Below are positions 8,721-17,806 of a stretch of DNA of 57,868 nt, one piece after another. The DNA comes from Glaciihabitans sp. (GTDB taxonomy: Bacteria; Actinomycetota; Actinomycetes; Actinomycetales; Microbacteriaceae): positions 1 to 57,868 of the forward strand of contig JAODMY010000091.1 of the NCBI GenBank assembly GCA_025465535.1, read 5' to 3'. Numbering within the stretch: the first letter of the stretch is position 1; each line of letters begins with the position of its first letter. The position numbers and the translations under genes are program-made. Below the pieces are notes generated by a model, which was not told the DNA's origin, did no database searches, and worked only from the letters and a program-made list of their open reading frames with translations.

Positions 8721-9902
8721 CTACTGCATTGCCGCGGCATCCTGACTTGACGCGCGCCGCCGCCAGAGCGCCAGCCACAACATCACGACTCCGCCAACCA
8801 CGAGTCCCCAGAACGGCGAACCGACTCCGACGACGACGATGCCGGACGCGACGACCAGGAAGGTGATCATCGCGACGATCCGATTCTCCGGCTGCTCGAG
8901 CGCCGCGCTGATGCTGGTCACCAGTGCGCCGAGCATTGCGAGCCCGGCGACGGTCGTGATCAGCAGTGGCGGGGTCGCCGACACGAGCGAGCTCGCGAGG
9001 CCGGCACAGAGTCCGAGACCGATGTAGACCACTCCCCCGGTGACCGTCGCGATCCAGCGTTTGGATCGGTCCGGATGCGCGTCGGGGCCCGCCATGAGCG
9101 CCGCCGACAACGCCGCCAGATTGATCGCGTGCCCGCCGAACAGCGCACCTCCCGCGCTCAGCAGCCCGGATCCGACGAGGATGGGGCGAGCCGGCGGGTT
9201 CACATAGTTGAAGGTCCTCAACACCGCGAATCCCGGCACGTTCTGCCCGGCCATGGTCACGATGAACAGCGGAACACCGAGGCTGACGATCACGATCGGA
9301 TCGAACACCGGCGACACGAACGACAGCTGGGGCGCGACGACGCTCTCGTGCAGCCAACCCGTCCCGGCATGGATCCCGACGACGATGATCGTCACCACGA
9401 GCGCCCCGGGGACCGCCCAGCGAGGCGCGATCCCGTACAGCACGAGCCAGACGAGCACGATCGGCAGCGCGAGCAGCGGCATCTGCCGGGAGGCGAGGAT
9501 CGGCGAAAGACAGATCGGAAACAGGATGCCGGCGAGCATTGCACTCGCAATCGGCGTCGGGATGCGGGTGATCGCCCGAGTTAGCGCCGGCCAGAGCCCG
9601 GTGATCACGATCAACACGCCGCACACCATGAAGGCGCCGACCGCCGAAGCGAAGCCGCCCGTCTCGTGAGCGGCGAGGAGCAGTGCCGCGCCGGGTGACG
9701 ACCACGCGAACGACAGCGGCATCCTGAATCGCAGCGAAAGCACGATGGCGATGACGGCCTGCGCCAGGCACAGGATGAGGAGCCCGGATGCCGCCTGCTC
9801 CGGTGTCGCGCCGACCGCCCGCAAACCGCCGATGACGAGGACGAATGTGCTCGCGAATCCGGTGAGGGCGCCGACGAGGCCAGCGACGATGGGATGCACC
9901 AC
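8721..9902 (-). CDS. benE: Benzoate/H+ symporter, BenE family
   Basis: A 393-residue transporter with about 12 hydrophobic segments. Family features include the N-terminal IVAGLVGALTGFASTFVLVI, SFAWSSPGAALLL and the central GQNVPGFAVLRTFNY and FGGHAINLAA stretches of BenE proteins. It is expected to import benzoate or a similar aromatic acid with protons. No benzoate-degradation gene is nearby, so the substrate is a family-level prediction. Start is the GTG at 9902 (second GTG at 9899); a minus-strand TAGGCT lies six bases upstream. It converges with the unknown gene ending at 8717, 3 bases away. Confidence 0.9.
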   Translation of the reverse strand: MVHPIVAGLVGALTGFASTFVLVIGGLRAVGATPEQAASGLLILCLAQAVIAIVLSLRFRMPLSFAWSSPGAALLLAAHETGGFASAVGAFMVCGVLIVITGLWPALTRAITRIPTPIASAMLAGILFPICLSPILASRQMPLLALPIVLVWLVLYGIAPRWAVPGALVVTIIVVGIHAGTGWLHESVVAPQLSFVSPVFDPIVIVSLGVPLFIVTMAGQNVPGFAVLRTFNYVNPPARPILVGSGLLSAGGALFGGHAINLAALSAALMAGPDAHPDRSKRWIATVTGGVVYIGLGLCAGLASSLVSATPPLLITTVAGLAMLGALVTSISAALEQPENRIVAMITFLVVASGIVVVGVGSPFWGLVVGGVVMLWLALWRRRASSQDAAAMQ

Positions 9903-9908
9903 CCCGCC

Positions 9909-9914
9909 AGCCTA
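9909..9914 (-). promoter_or_regulatory. Candidate -10 element (TAGGCT, minus strand) of benE
   Basis: On the minus strand TAGGCT ends 6 bases before the GTG at 9902, giving a leaderless benE mRNA, the same geometry as at 3492 and 46335. Confidence 0.4.
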
Positions 9915-9925
9915 GGGGTGGCCGG

Positions 9926-9942
9926 CCTGACGATCCGTCAGG
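9926..9942. promoter_or_regulatory. Operator-like dyad upstream of benE
   Basis: CCTGACG-ATC-CGTCAGG is a perfect 7-base inverted repeat centred 32 bases before the benE start codon, that is in the -35 region of the predicted promoter. Position suggests an operator for an unidentified regulator; it could also be a weak hairpin behind clpX. Confidence 0.35.
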
Positions 9943-9973
9943 TTACGCCACGCACTCGCCGTCCCAACCCTGT

Positions 9974-10035
9974 CTGCCCCCGTGTGATGCGTCTGCCCCC
10001 GTACGTACGGGGGCAGACGCATCACACGGGGGCAG
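9974..10035. repeat. Palindromic repeat family, copy 1 (perfect 62-base palindrome)
   Basis: Two perfect 31-base arms meet at 10004/10005 with no loop; the centre reads CCCCCGTACGTACGGGGG. Each arm holds two CTGCCCCCGT blocks separated by GTGATGCGT. Related copies are at 12204-12271 and 35134-35199. This copy lies between the clpX stop and benE. No T-run follows on either strand, so it is not a standard terminator. Confidence 0.9.
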
Positions 10036-10064
10036 GCACAGCTCTGGCTCGATAGCTAACCGGC

Positions 10065-10115
10065 ACCGAGCAACGACGCTGACCGAGTAACGATGCTGAC
10101 CGAGCAACGACGCTG
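10065..10115. repeat. Three tandem 17-base repeats just after clpX
   Basis: Units at 10065-10081, 10082-10098 and 10099-10115 (ACCGAGCAACGACGCTG; the middle one differs at two positions). The array ends 2 bases before the clpX stop codon (10118 on the plus axis), so it occupies the immediate 3' flank of the clpX mRNA. Confidence 0.85.
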
Positions 10116-10117
10116 CG

Positions 10118-11398
<1,281 letters not shown>

Positions 11399-11510
11399 TG
11401 TGCACTCCCCTTTTCCTACTTGCTTACGTCCAACAGAGCCTAACCCGTGGCAGCGACACTGCCAGCCATCATCAAGAAAAGTGCCTACGGCGTGCCGTAG
11501 CGTTTGGTAC

Positions 11511-12170
11511 ATGTCTATCCGCGCTCGGCGACGTGGTCTAGCGATTGTAGCCGGGGGGATGTTGGTTGGCGCGTCCGTGTTCGGATTGGCCGGGTCCGCT
11601 TCCGCGCATAACTACCTCGTCTCATCCGATCCGGCCGCGGGACAGACCCTCACCAAGCTCCCCTCGCGTTTCAGCATTACAACCAACGAGGGCCTGCTCG
11701 ACCTCTCCGGGCACGGCGCCGGGTTCGCTTTCGATGTCGAGGATGCCGCCGGCAAGTTCTACGGAAACGGCTGCGTCACCGTCACGGGGCCGTCGATGTC
11801 CATTGACCCGGTCATCGGCGCGGCGGGCAAGTACAAGGTCTACTGGCAGATCGTCTCGGCCGACGGCCACGTCGTCTCGAACGAGTTCTCCTTCACCTGG
11901 AAGCCCTCCGCCACGTTCGTCCCCGCGGTCGGCGCCTCGCATCCGCAGGACTGCAACGGAAGGTCGGGCGGCACTGCCCCGCCGGATCCGAACCTCGGCA
12001 CGGACACGACGAGCGGCACATCCGCGAATCTCGGCCTCGTGCTCGGAATTGGCGGCGGCATCCTCGCGCTCGGAATCGCGCTGACTCTCGTCCTGCTGCT
12101 CGCCGGCCGCAAGCGCACGAAGCCCGCCGACACCGATGCGAGCACAGATCGGCCCGACCCCGCGCAATAG
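11511..12170 (+). CDS. CopC-like copper-resistance domain protein, membrane-anchored
   Basis: A 219-residue exported protein. A signal peptide (basic MSIRARRRG, then [18 protein letters not shown], cleavage after SASA) leaves a mature protein starting with His (HNYLVSSDP), as in CopC where the N-terminal His binds copper. The CopC beta-sandwich covers about 30-130 ([14 protein letters not shown] near its end); then a Gly/Ser/Thr/Pro linker, a C-terminal membrane helix ([24 protein letters not shown]) and basic residues. The usual fused or adjacent CopD is absent, so a direct role in copper handling is uncertain. A TAGCGT seven bases before the ATG may be its -10. Confidence 0.82.
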   Translation: MSIRARRRGLAIVAGGMLVGASVFGLAGSASAHNYLVSSDPAAGQTLTKLPSRFSITTNEGLLDLSGHGAGFAFDVEDAAGKFYGNGCVTVTGPSMSIDPVIGAAGKYKVYWQIVSADGHVVSNEFSFTWKPSATFVPAVGASHPQDCNGRSGGTAPPDPNLGTDTTSGTSANLGLVLGIGGGILALGIALTLVLLLAGRKRTKPADTDASTDRPDPAQ

Positions 12171-12172
12171 CA

Positions 12173-12195
12173 GTAGCGGTAGCGGTAGCGGTAGC
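12173..12195. repeat. Short GTAGCG tandem repeat
   Basis: Almost four copies of GTAGCG directly after the CopC-like gene. A simple repeat with no obvious function. Confidence 0.8.
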
Positions 12196-12203
12196 TTCCG
12201 AGC

Positions 12204-12271
12204 TGTCTGCCCCGGTGTGATGCGTGTGCCCCCGTACGTGCGGGGGCACACGCATCACCCGGGGGCAGACA
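12204..12271. repeat. Palindromic repeat family, copy 2
   Basis: Arms 12204-12237 and 12238-12271 match at 31 of 34 positions. Core GTGTGCCCCCGTAC and outer TGTCTGCCCC blocks are shared with copies 1 and 3. It lies between the convergent CopC-like gene and clpP2. Confidence 0.88.
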
Positions 12272-12291
12272 CGGCCGCGCGGCAAACGCAG

Positions 12292-12319
12292 AACGGCCGC
12301 CCCCGAAGGGACGGCCGTT
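12292..12319 (-). terminator. Rho-independent-type terminator of the clpP1-clpP2 operon
   Basis: On the minus strand, AACGGCCG...CGGCCGTT with an inner CCC-TTCG-GGG closes with a UUCG tetraloop and is followed by CTGCGTTT. It lies 23 bases after the clpP2 stop. Confidence 0.7.
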
Positions 12320-12341
12320 GCAACGCGAGCGCGAGCGCGAG

Positions 12342-13007
12342 TTAGCGAACCAGCGCGGGAACGTTCTTGCGGCTGGTCAGCACCTGGTCGATGATGCCGT
12401 ACTCGAGGGCCTCTTCCGCGCTGAGGATCTTGTCGCGGTCGATGTCCTTGTTGACCTGCTCCGGCGTGCGGTTGGAGTGACCGGACAGCGTCGACTCGAG
12501 CCAGCTGCGCATGCGAAGAATCTCACGCGCCTGGATCTCGATGTCGGAGGCCTGGCTCGATCCCTCTGATCCCGCAGCGGGCTGGTGGATCAGGATGCGG
12601 GCGTTCGGAAGCGCGAGCCGCTTGCCGGGCGCACCAGCGGCCAGCAACACCGCGGCAGCCGAGGCCGCCTGCCCGAGCGCGAAGGTCTGCACCGACGGAC
12701 GGATGTACTGCATGGTGTCGTAGATGGCCGTCATCGCGGTGAATGATCCACCGGGCGAGTTGATGTACATCAGGATGTCGCGGTCGGGGTCCTGGCTCTC
12801 GAGGACGAGCAGCTGGGCCATGACGTCATCCGCCGAGGCGTCGTCGATCTGCACGCCGAGGAAGATGATGCGGTCCTCGAACAGCTTCGCGTACGGGTCC
12901 TGGCGCTTGTACCCGTAGGCCGTGCGCTCCTCGAACGTCGGAAGGATGTATCGGCTCTCCTGCGCCTGGCGAGTGACGCCGGCGGCTCCGAAATCAAAGT
13001 TGGTCAT
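12342..13007 (-). CDS. clpP2: ATP-dependent Clp protease proteolytic subunit ClpP2
   Basis: A 221-residue serine peptidase forming mixed ClpP1P2 barrels in actinobacteria. Catalytic residues are visible: Ser116 (GQAASAAAV), His141 (LIHQPAAG) and Asp192 (DIDRDKILSAEEAL). The N-terminal extension of about 20 residues and the two-residue longer handle loop distinguish it from ClpP1. It follows clpP1 with a 2-base gap, so both are translated from one mRNA, as the equimolar complex requires. The start ATG 13007 gives the conserved MTNFDFG-type N-terminus. Confidence 0.97.
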   Translation of the reverse strand: MTNFDFGAAGVTRQAQESRYILPTFEERTAYGYKRQDPYAKLFEDRIIFLGVQIDDASADDVMAQLLVLESQDPDRDILMYINSPGGSFTAMTAIYDTMQYIRPSVQTFALGQAASAAAVLLAAGAPGKRLALPNARILIHQPAAGSEGSSQASDIEIQAREILRMRSWLESTLSGHSNRTPEQVNKDIDRDKILSAEEALEYGIIDQVLTSRKNVPALVR

Positions 13008-13009
13008 GA

Positions 13010-13630
13010 TTAGTCCTTCTTCCCGGTCGCGTCGGCGTTGGAGATTTCTTCTTTGGTTCCGCCGCCACCGACGACCTCGCTGGCAAATTCGCGCAGGTGG
13101 TCGACGAAGCCGTACTCGAGCGCCTCCTGTGCCGTGAACCAGTTGTCGCGATCGTTGTCGATCAGGATCTGCTCGACCGTCTTGCCGGTCTGCTCGGCCG
13201 TGAGCTCGGCCATCCTCTTCTTCATGTCGAGGATGACACCGGCCTGGGTCTGGATGTCCGCCGCGGTTCCACCGAATCCGCCGGACGGCTGGTGCAGCAG
13301 CACTCGCGCGTTCGGGGTGATGTACCGCTTGCCCTTGGTGCCCGAGGACAGCAGGAACTGTCCCATGGATGCGGCGAGGCCGATTCCCACGGTGACGACG
13401 TCGTTCGGAACGAACTTCATCGTGTCGTAGATCGCCATGCCCGCGGTGATGGATCCACCGGGTGAGTTGATGTAAAGGAAGATGTCGCGCTCGGAATCCT
13501 CTGCCGCGAGCAGCAGGATCTTCGCGCAAATCTCGTTGGCGTTTTCATCTCGCACCTCTGAGCCGAGCCAGATGATGCGATCAGTGAGGAGTTGGTCGAA
13601 AATGCTTGAGACCAATGCCGGTTGGGCCAT
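13010..13630 (-). CDS. clpP1: ATP-dependent Clp protease proteolytic subunit ClpP1
   Basis: First gene of the clpP1-clpP2 operon, 206 residues. The triad Ser88 (GLAASMGQF), His113 (LLHQPSGG) and Asp162 (NDRDNWFT) has the family spacing of 25 and 49 residues. The C-terminus has a Gly-rich, acidic tail ([15 protein letters not shown]). Transcription must start in the 189-base gap behind tig. ClgR control is known in related genera, but I find no convincing ClgR box here. Confidence 0.97.
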   Translation of the reverse strand: MAQPALVSSIFDQLLTDRIIWLGSEVRDENANEICAKILLLAAEDSERDIFLYINSPGGSITAGMAIYDTMKFVPNDVVTVGIGLAASMGQFLLSSGTKGKRYITPNARVLLHQPSGGFGGTAADIQTQAGVILDMKKRMAELTAEQTGKTVEQILIDNDRDNWFTAQEALEYGFVDHLREFASEVVGGGGTKEEISNADATGKKD

Positions 13631-13733
13631 TGTTGCGCTCCGTTTCAGTTATCGCTTGCTGTCGAATCTATCGGAGCGCGCCTGTGCTCATGACGGTGTT
13701 CGCCGTGGGCAGAGCGCGCGGTGGAGATATGAG

Positions 13734-13748
13734 GGTTGCGAAGCAACC
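13734..13748. promoter_or_regulatory. Dyad in the clpP1 upstream region
   Basis: GGTTGC-GAA-GCAACC is a perfect 6-base inverted repeat about 104 bases upstream of the clpP1 start, between the tig terminator and clpP1. It may be an operator or a small hairpin; only symmetry and position support it. Confidence 0.3.
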
Positions 13749-13779
13749 GGCGAGCCCGCGAAGGAGGGCACCAACAACA

Positions 13780-13807
13780 AAGGGCCCGCGATCACTCGCG
13801 GGCCCTT
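13780..13807 (-). terminator. Terminator of tig
   Basis: Perfect 12-base stem AAGGGCCCGCGA / TCGCGGGCCCTT with a 4-base loop, 12 bases after the tig stop; on the minus strand it is followed by TGTTGTTGG, which has alternating T's rather than a pure T-run. It separates tig from the clpP operon. Confidence 0.75.
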
Positions 13808-13819
13808 CGTCGTCAATGC

Positions 13820-15238
13820 TTAGTTGTGGTCGTGTCCGTAGTGCTCGTTGGACGCCTTGCGGCCGTGGCTGTCCGTACCGGATGCGTGGTCGTGCGCCCG
13901 GGGCTCGTTGGCCTGCGCCAGGAGATTGGCAGCATCCGTCGTGTCGATGCCCTCGTCGTTGCGCGCGATCGCGGTGAACTCGGAGACATCCACCTTGTTG
14001 CCCTTGGTGTCGACGACATTGGCCTGGTCGAGGATGACCGCGAGCGTCTTCGCACGGGCGACCTCGCCGACCATGGCCGGGATCTGGCCGTTCTCGTCGA
14101 GCACCTTGATGAACTCGCCCGGCTCCATGCTGTACTGCGCCGAAGCCTGGATGAGGTACTGGGTGAGCTCGTCCTGGCTGACCTTGATCTCTTCCTTCTC
14201 GGCAATCGCATCCAGCAGGATCTGCGCGCGGAACGTCTTCTCGCTCGACTCCGCGACCTCTTTACCGTGGACCTCGTCGCCGACGCGGCTCTCGTTCTCG
14301 AGGTGACGCTGGACCTCGTCGTCGATGAGTGCCTGGGGAACCGGGATGTCGACGAGCTCGGTGAGCTTGTCGACGATCTGGTCGCGCGCCTCAACGCCCT
14401 GGCCGAACGCCTTCGACTTCTCGACCTGCGCGCGGATGTCGGCGCGCAGCTCGCCGATGGTGTCGAACTGACTGGCGATCTGGGCGAAGTCGTCGTCGGC
14501 TTCGGGCAGCTCTCGCTCCTTGACCGCGAGCAGCGTGACGGCGATGAGAGCGGTCTGGCCCTCCTTGTCACCGCCAAGCAGAGTGGATTCGAACGTGGTG
14601 TCTTCGCCGGCACTCAGTGATTCGAGCGCCTCGTCGATGCCCTCGATCAGCTCGCCTGAGCCGATCTCGTAGCTGATGTTGGTGGCCGTGTCGACCTCTT
14701 CGTCACCGATGGTTGCAACAAGGTCGAGCTGGGCGAAGTCGCCCGTCTTAGCCGGGCGGTTGACCGTGACGAGGGTACCGAAGCGGCTGCGAAGGTTGTC
14801 GAGTTCGTCCTGGACGTCATCCGCCGACACGGTGATCGGCTGCACCTCGAGCTTCAGGTCCCCGTAGTTCGGGATCTCGAACTCTGGACGGGTGTCGACC
14901 TCGACCGTGACGATCAGGTCGCCGCTGAAGTCCTTGACGTCGGGGAGCTGCGTGACGTCCGCCTCCGGACGACCGAGGGTACGGATCTTCTCCTCGGTGA
15001 CCGCCTGGCGGTAGAACTTGTCGAGGCCGTCGTTGACGGCGTGGCTCAGGACCTCTCCGCGACCGACGCGCTGGTCGATCAGCTGCGGCGGAACCTTGCC
15101 CTTGCGGAAGCCCGGGATGTTCACGGACTCGGCGATGTGGCTGTAGGCGTGCTCGATGCTGGGCTTGAGCTCGTCGGGCGTCACAGCGATGGTCAGCTTC
15201 GTGCGCGTCGGTGTCAGCTTCTCAATCGTGGTCTTCAC
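13820..15238 (-). CDS. tig: Trigger factor (ribosome-associated chaperone and prolyl isomerase)
   Basis: Binds nascent chains at the ribosome exit tunnel. The 472-residue protein has the ribosome-binding N-domain with the signature GFRKGKVPP at about 44-52, the FKBP-type domain around 150-240, and the helical C-domain. The C-terminus carries a His-rich tail ([18 protein letters not shown]) that could bind metal. The frame runs upstream through the tRNA-Pro gene, but the GTG at 15238 with AGGAGAAGCACC before it is the real start. Confidence 0.97.
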   Translation of the reverse strand: MKTTIEKLTPTRTKLTIAVTPDELKPSIEHAYSHIAESVNIPGFRKGKVPPQLIDQRVGRGEVLSHAVNDGLDKFYRQAVTEEKIRTLGRPEADVTQLPDVKDFSGDLIVTVEVDTRPEFEIPNYGDLKLEVQPITVSADDVQDELDNLRSRFGTLVTVNRPAKTGDFAQLDLVATIGDEEVDTATNISYEIGSGELIEGIDEALESLSAGEDTTFESTLLGGDKEGQTALIAVTLLAVKERELPEADDDFAQIASQFDTIGELRADIRAQVEKSKAFGQGVEARDQIVDKLTELVDIPVPQALIDDEVQRHLENESRVGDEVHGKEVAESSEKTFRAQILLDAIAEKEEIKVSQDELTQYLIQASAQYSMEPGEFIKVLDENGQIPAMVGEVARAKTLAVILDQANVVDTKGNKVDVSEFTAIARNDEGIDTTDAANLLAQANEPRAHDHASGTDSHGRKASNEHYGHDHN

Positions 15239-15284
15239 GGTGCTTCTCCTGAATTGTGTTCTGTGATGTAAAAAACGTTGTGCG

Positions 15285-15358
15285 TCGGGGCGACAGGATT
15301 CGAACCTGCGACCTCCCGGTCCCAAACCGGGCGCTCTACCAAGCTGAGCTACGCCCCG
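15285..15358 (-). tRNA. tRNA-Pro (anticodon TGG)
   Basis: On the minus strand the gene starts CGGGGCGTAGCTCAGC; the acceptor stem CGGGGCG pairs with CGCCCCG, the anticodon arm is CCCGG-TTTGGGA-CCGGG with anticodon TGG, and the T arm contains GGTTCGAATCC. Discriminator base A; CCA not encoded. Located between tig and the DUF2510 gene. Confidence 0.97.
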
Positions 15359-15546
15359 AAATGCCTTGGTCTTTTGGTAAGAAAGACCATGCGGTGCAGC
15401 CAGCTCTGCAGGGAGCGTTGCGCCACTGCGAAAATTGACCTCGGCAAGTCTAACGGATGCACTCCACCCGTAGTGGGGCAAGCGGTGCCACGCGGGCGCC
15501 AACTACTTTTGGGTGACCATCAATTCGACTGGACGGGGAACCCGAA

Positions 15547-15744
15547 GTGACGGACGAGAACTCGAACAGGCCCACAGCCGGCTGGTACGCCGATCCACGG
15601 GTTCCATTCCAGTTGCGCTGGTGGGATGGCGCCGGTTGGACCACGAATGTTTACATGCCGGATCGCGGACCGCAGCCGCTTCTCGCAGATCTCATCCCCG
15701 AACTCGCGGACGACCCGGACGGCAAGTGGAGTTGGCCGCAGTAG
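15547..15744 (+). CDS. DUF2510 domain mini-protein (65 aa)
   Basis: Almost the whole protein is one DUF2510 motif: AGWYADPRVPFQLRWWDGAGWT, here with the usual GWY-DP and LRWWDG-x-x-WT signatures. The domain occurs in many actinobacterial proteins, often in front of membrane segments, and its role is unknown. Here it stands alone with no membrane helix. Start is the GTG at 15547 after GGGGAACCCGAA. It sits between two tRNA genes. Two further stand-alone copies are at 25475 and 25817. Confidence 0.85.
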   Translation: MTDENSNRPTAGWYADPRVPFQLRWWDGAGWTTNVYMPDRGPQPLLADLIPELADDPDGKWSWPQ

Positions 15745-15789
15745 CTGTTTGATAGAGTGATCGTCGCGCTAGAGCTTCGGCTCACTCGC

Positions 15790-15863
15790 GGGGATGTAGC
15801 TCAATGGTAGAGCCTCAGTCTTCCAAACTGATGACGCCAGTTCGATCCTGGTCATCCCCTCCA
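15790..15863 (+). tRNA. tRNA-Gly (anticodon TCC)
   Basis: Acceptor stem GGGGATG pairs with CATCCCC, D arm GCTCAATGGTAGAGC, anticodon arm TCAGT-CTTCCAA-ACTGA with anticodon TCC, T arm with GTTCGATCC. Discriminator T, followed by an encoded CCA at 15861-15863, unlike the tRNA-Pro in this window. Confidence 0.97.
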
Positions 15864-15878
15864 CATCGCCGCGGCTTG

Positions 15879-16709
15879 TCAAGGCTTTCGGGCCACGGCC
15901 ACGAGTCCCACACCTCCCGGACAGACCCGTTGCAGGTACACGAAGGGCAAGACGCACGCGGTCGTCACTGCAGAAAACCAGGATCGCCTGCCGAACTGAA
16001 ACGTTCTGCCACTCGCCTTCGTTAGCTCCTCCATGGATTGCCCATGAGCTTGGGCGAGCTTCTTGGCGTCGATCCGATTCCTGACTGCCTCCAGGAGATA
16101 CCCGAGCGGCGACCCGTAGAGGCGTACATCCACCTCGTCGAGTCCGACGGAGGTAAGGAGCTCGGTCAGCGCTTCGCGTGAGTACCGCCTGAAGTGGCCG
16201 ACGAATTCGTCCATCGGACCGTAGCGCTTCGGGTTGGCTGGCACCGACAGCAGTAGATGGCCGCCTGGCGAGACGCACTGCGCCCACTCCGCTAAAGCGC
16301 CGCGATCGTCTTCGATGTGCTCCAGTACCTCGAATGCGCACAGCAGGTCGGATTGTTCACGTGGCGCCGCTGCGAGCGGTTCGTTGTATACGACTCCGCC
16401 ATGGGGAGCGATGTTGACGGCCGCTCGGCGTGCCGAATCCTCGTCGATCTCGACGCCGACGTACGAACCTGACAGCGCCGCAATCCTCGCACCCATTGCG
16501 CCCTGACCGACACCGACCTCGATCGTTCGCGCGGGGGCGATGCGCTGGACGATGGGCCGAACCAGTGCCCAGCGCAGCTGCGCGCGAATCGCAAGAGGGG
16601 GGAAATCGCGCGCCGAGCTCGGGGGGCCCGCTGCGCTCGGTGACCGGTCCGCGATCATCGGAGGTGGCTGTCCTGCGGCGGCGTGCCCATGGCGCCATTT
16701 TAGCGACAC
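15879..16709 (-). CDS. Class I SAM-dependent methyltransferase
   Basis: A 276-residue methyltransferase. Motif I is TIEVGVGQGAMGAR at about 62-75, an acidic residue ends strand 2 (VGVEIDED), motif II lies around LLCAFEVLEHIEDD, and GGHLLLSVPANPKRYGPMDEFVGHFRRYS is the segment typical of ubiE/methionine-biosynthesis-like and sugar-associated methyltransferases. A short hydrophobic stretch near the C-terminus (AVTTACVLPFVYL) may contact the membrane. The substrate is not predictable. The first 18 residues are atypical; MIADRSP at residue 18 is an alternative start. Confidence 0.85.
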   Translation of the reverse strand: MSLKWRHGHAAAGQPPPMIADRSPSAAGPPSSARDFPPLAIRAQLRWALVRPIVQRIAPARTIEVGVGQGAMGARIAALSGSYVGVEIDEDSARRAAVNIAPHGGVVYNEPLAAAPREQSDLLCAFEVLEHIEDDRGALAEWAQCVSPGGHLLLSVPANPKRYGPMDEFVGHFRRYSREALTELLTSVGLDEVDVRLYGSPLGYLLEAVRNRIDAKKLAQAHGQSMEELTKASGRTFQFGRRSWFSAVTTACVLPFVYLQRVCPGGVGLVAVARKP

Positions 16710-16852
16710 CGCTCGTGGAGTTACTCAATGTCCGCAGATATCCCAATGCCGGGGTGCCATCATTAGGTTAGGCTACCCTCACTAGATCAATTCTTTGGAA
16801 GGTAGCGGATGCACGCCCACAACGCAGCGACTAAGCCAGTACCGGAGCACTG

Positions 16853-17533
16853 ATGCTGCACCTCGCCACCGCCGGGTCCATCGACGGACAACTCGCCGAC
16901 TTCCTGACCACTGCCGGACCCGTGCTCTTCTATCTCGCGGTGTGGGGACTCGTCTTCTCCGGCACAGCGCTCTTCGTCGGCATCGTCATCCCATTCCTCA
17001 CCGGAGATTCGCTGCTCTTCGCGGCCGGCATCATCGCGGGGACCGCCTCGCAACACATCAACATCTGGATCCTCGCGACGGGAGTCGGGATCGCCGCGTT
17101 CGCAAGCGACCAGGTGGGATTCTGGGAGGGCCGCCGCCTCGGCAAACCCGTCCTCCTCAGGCATGGGGGAACCTGGGTTCGCCGAGCCGTCACCAGAACG
17201 GAGCGGTTCTACGAACTCTTCGGCTGGTGGTCGATCGTCATCGGGCGATACATCCCGTGGGGTCGCGTGTTCGTTCCACCGATCGCGGGAATCGGCAGGA
17301 TGTCCTACCCCAAATTCGCGAGCGCCAACCTCGTCGGCGCCCTCTCCTGGGGAGTCAGCATCACGGTCATCGGTTACTTCGCAGCATCCGATCCCCGGGT
17401 TCGCACCATCTCCTACGTCATTGCCGGAATCGTCATCGCAATCTCGGTCATTGCCGGGATTCGCGCCTGGCGCCTCGACCGCAGGAAGAATCCTGCCGGA
17501 CGTCGGGCTAGCGCGACCACGACGTCCGACTAG
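16853..17533 (+). CDS. DedA family (SNARE-associated) membrane protein
   Basis: A 226-residue membrane protein of the DedA family, whose members act in undecaprenyl-phosphate or phospholipid flipping. Family marks include the re-entrant segment GIVIPFLTGDSLLFAAG, the basic-acidic FWEGRRLGKP, and the GRYIPWGRVFVPPIAGIGRMSYPKF segment with the conserved arginine and proline. Five or so hydrophobic segments; basic C-terminal tail. Start ATG 16853 is chosen over upstream positions because it begins just before the first DedA-like segment. It stands alone between a divergent methyltransferase and a decayed gene. Confidence 0.9.
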   Translation: MLHLATAGSIDGQLADFLTTAGPVLFYLAVWGLVFSGTALFVGIVIPFLTGDSLLFAAGIIAGTASQHINIWILATGVGIAAFASDQVGFWEGRRLGKPVLLRHGGTWVRRAVTRTERFYELFGWWSIVIGRYIPWGRVFVPPIAGIGRMSYPKFASANLVGALSWGVSITVIGYFAASDPRVRTISYVIAGIVIAISVIAGIRAWRLDRRKNPAGRRASATTTSD

Positions 17534-17537
17534 GGAT

Positions 17538-17612
17538 TTAGTACTTGAACTCCAGCAGGTTGCCCGACGGGTCCTGCACGGCTGGCGTCGGGGAAAAAGA
17601 CGTTGTGTGACG
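17538..17612 (-). pseudogene. C-terminal remnant of a VOC (glyoxalase-fold) protein
   Basis: On the minus strand the codons before the stop at 17538-17540 read VQDPSGNLLEFKY, the typical C-terminal end of VOC-superfamily proteins. Upstream the similarity fades after a few codons, and a neighbouring frame reads HNVFFPDAS, suggesting a frameshift. No intact frame continues, so this is probably the last piece of a deleted gene. Confidence 0.5.
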
Positions 17613-17658
17613 GCACAGTTTGAGGCGTGAGGAGTCCGCGAATACTGTCGCTTTCGTA

Positions 17659-17733
17659 GTCATCCGGTCCCGTCCGCAGCTCGCTGTTGGCCGGAAAGCA
17701 ACAATTCAATGGCGCCAGTTGCTCCCGGATGAC
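17659..17733 (+). ncRNA. Possible structured 5' leader (riboswitch candidate) before the transporter-monooxygenase pair
   Basis: A 9-base inverted repeat GTCATCCGG (17659-17667) / CCGGATGAC (17725-17733) encloses two smaller hairpins: CCGCAG-CTCG-CTGTTGG and GCAAC (17698-17702) / GTTGC (17718-17722). A closing stem around two arms resembles SAM-class riboswitch architecture, but the conserved SAM-core sequence is not clearly present. It ends 73 bases before the GTG of the MFS gene; a further hairpin GCGGA-TGATT-TCCGC is at 17754-17768. Identity is unproven. Confidence 0.35.
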
Positions 17734-17806
17734 GATCCGATTCGCGTGACCTCGCGGATGATTTCCGCTCGCCTTCCCGGCGTGCCCCAGTGCAAAGGAT
17801 CGAACC

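Noticed and set aside
13698-13716. GTTCGCCGTGGGCAGAGCG as a ClgR box before clpP1
   Set aside because: Only the GTTCGC half is good; the second half does not match the GCG half-site expected. Too weak to claim.
13736-14620. A 294-codon plus-strand frame opposite tig
   Set aside because: Antisense shadow with Leu/Asp/Val runs; tig is unambiguous.
16795-17511. A 238-codon frame overlapping the DedA gene in another frame
   Set aside because: Arg/His/Pro-rich out-of-frame reading of dedA; dedA has clear membrane helices and motifs.
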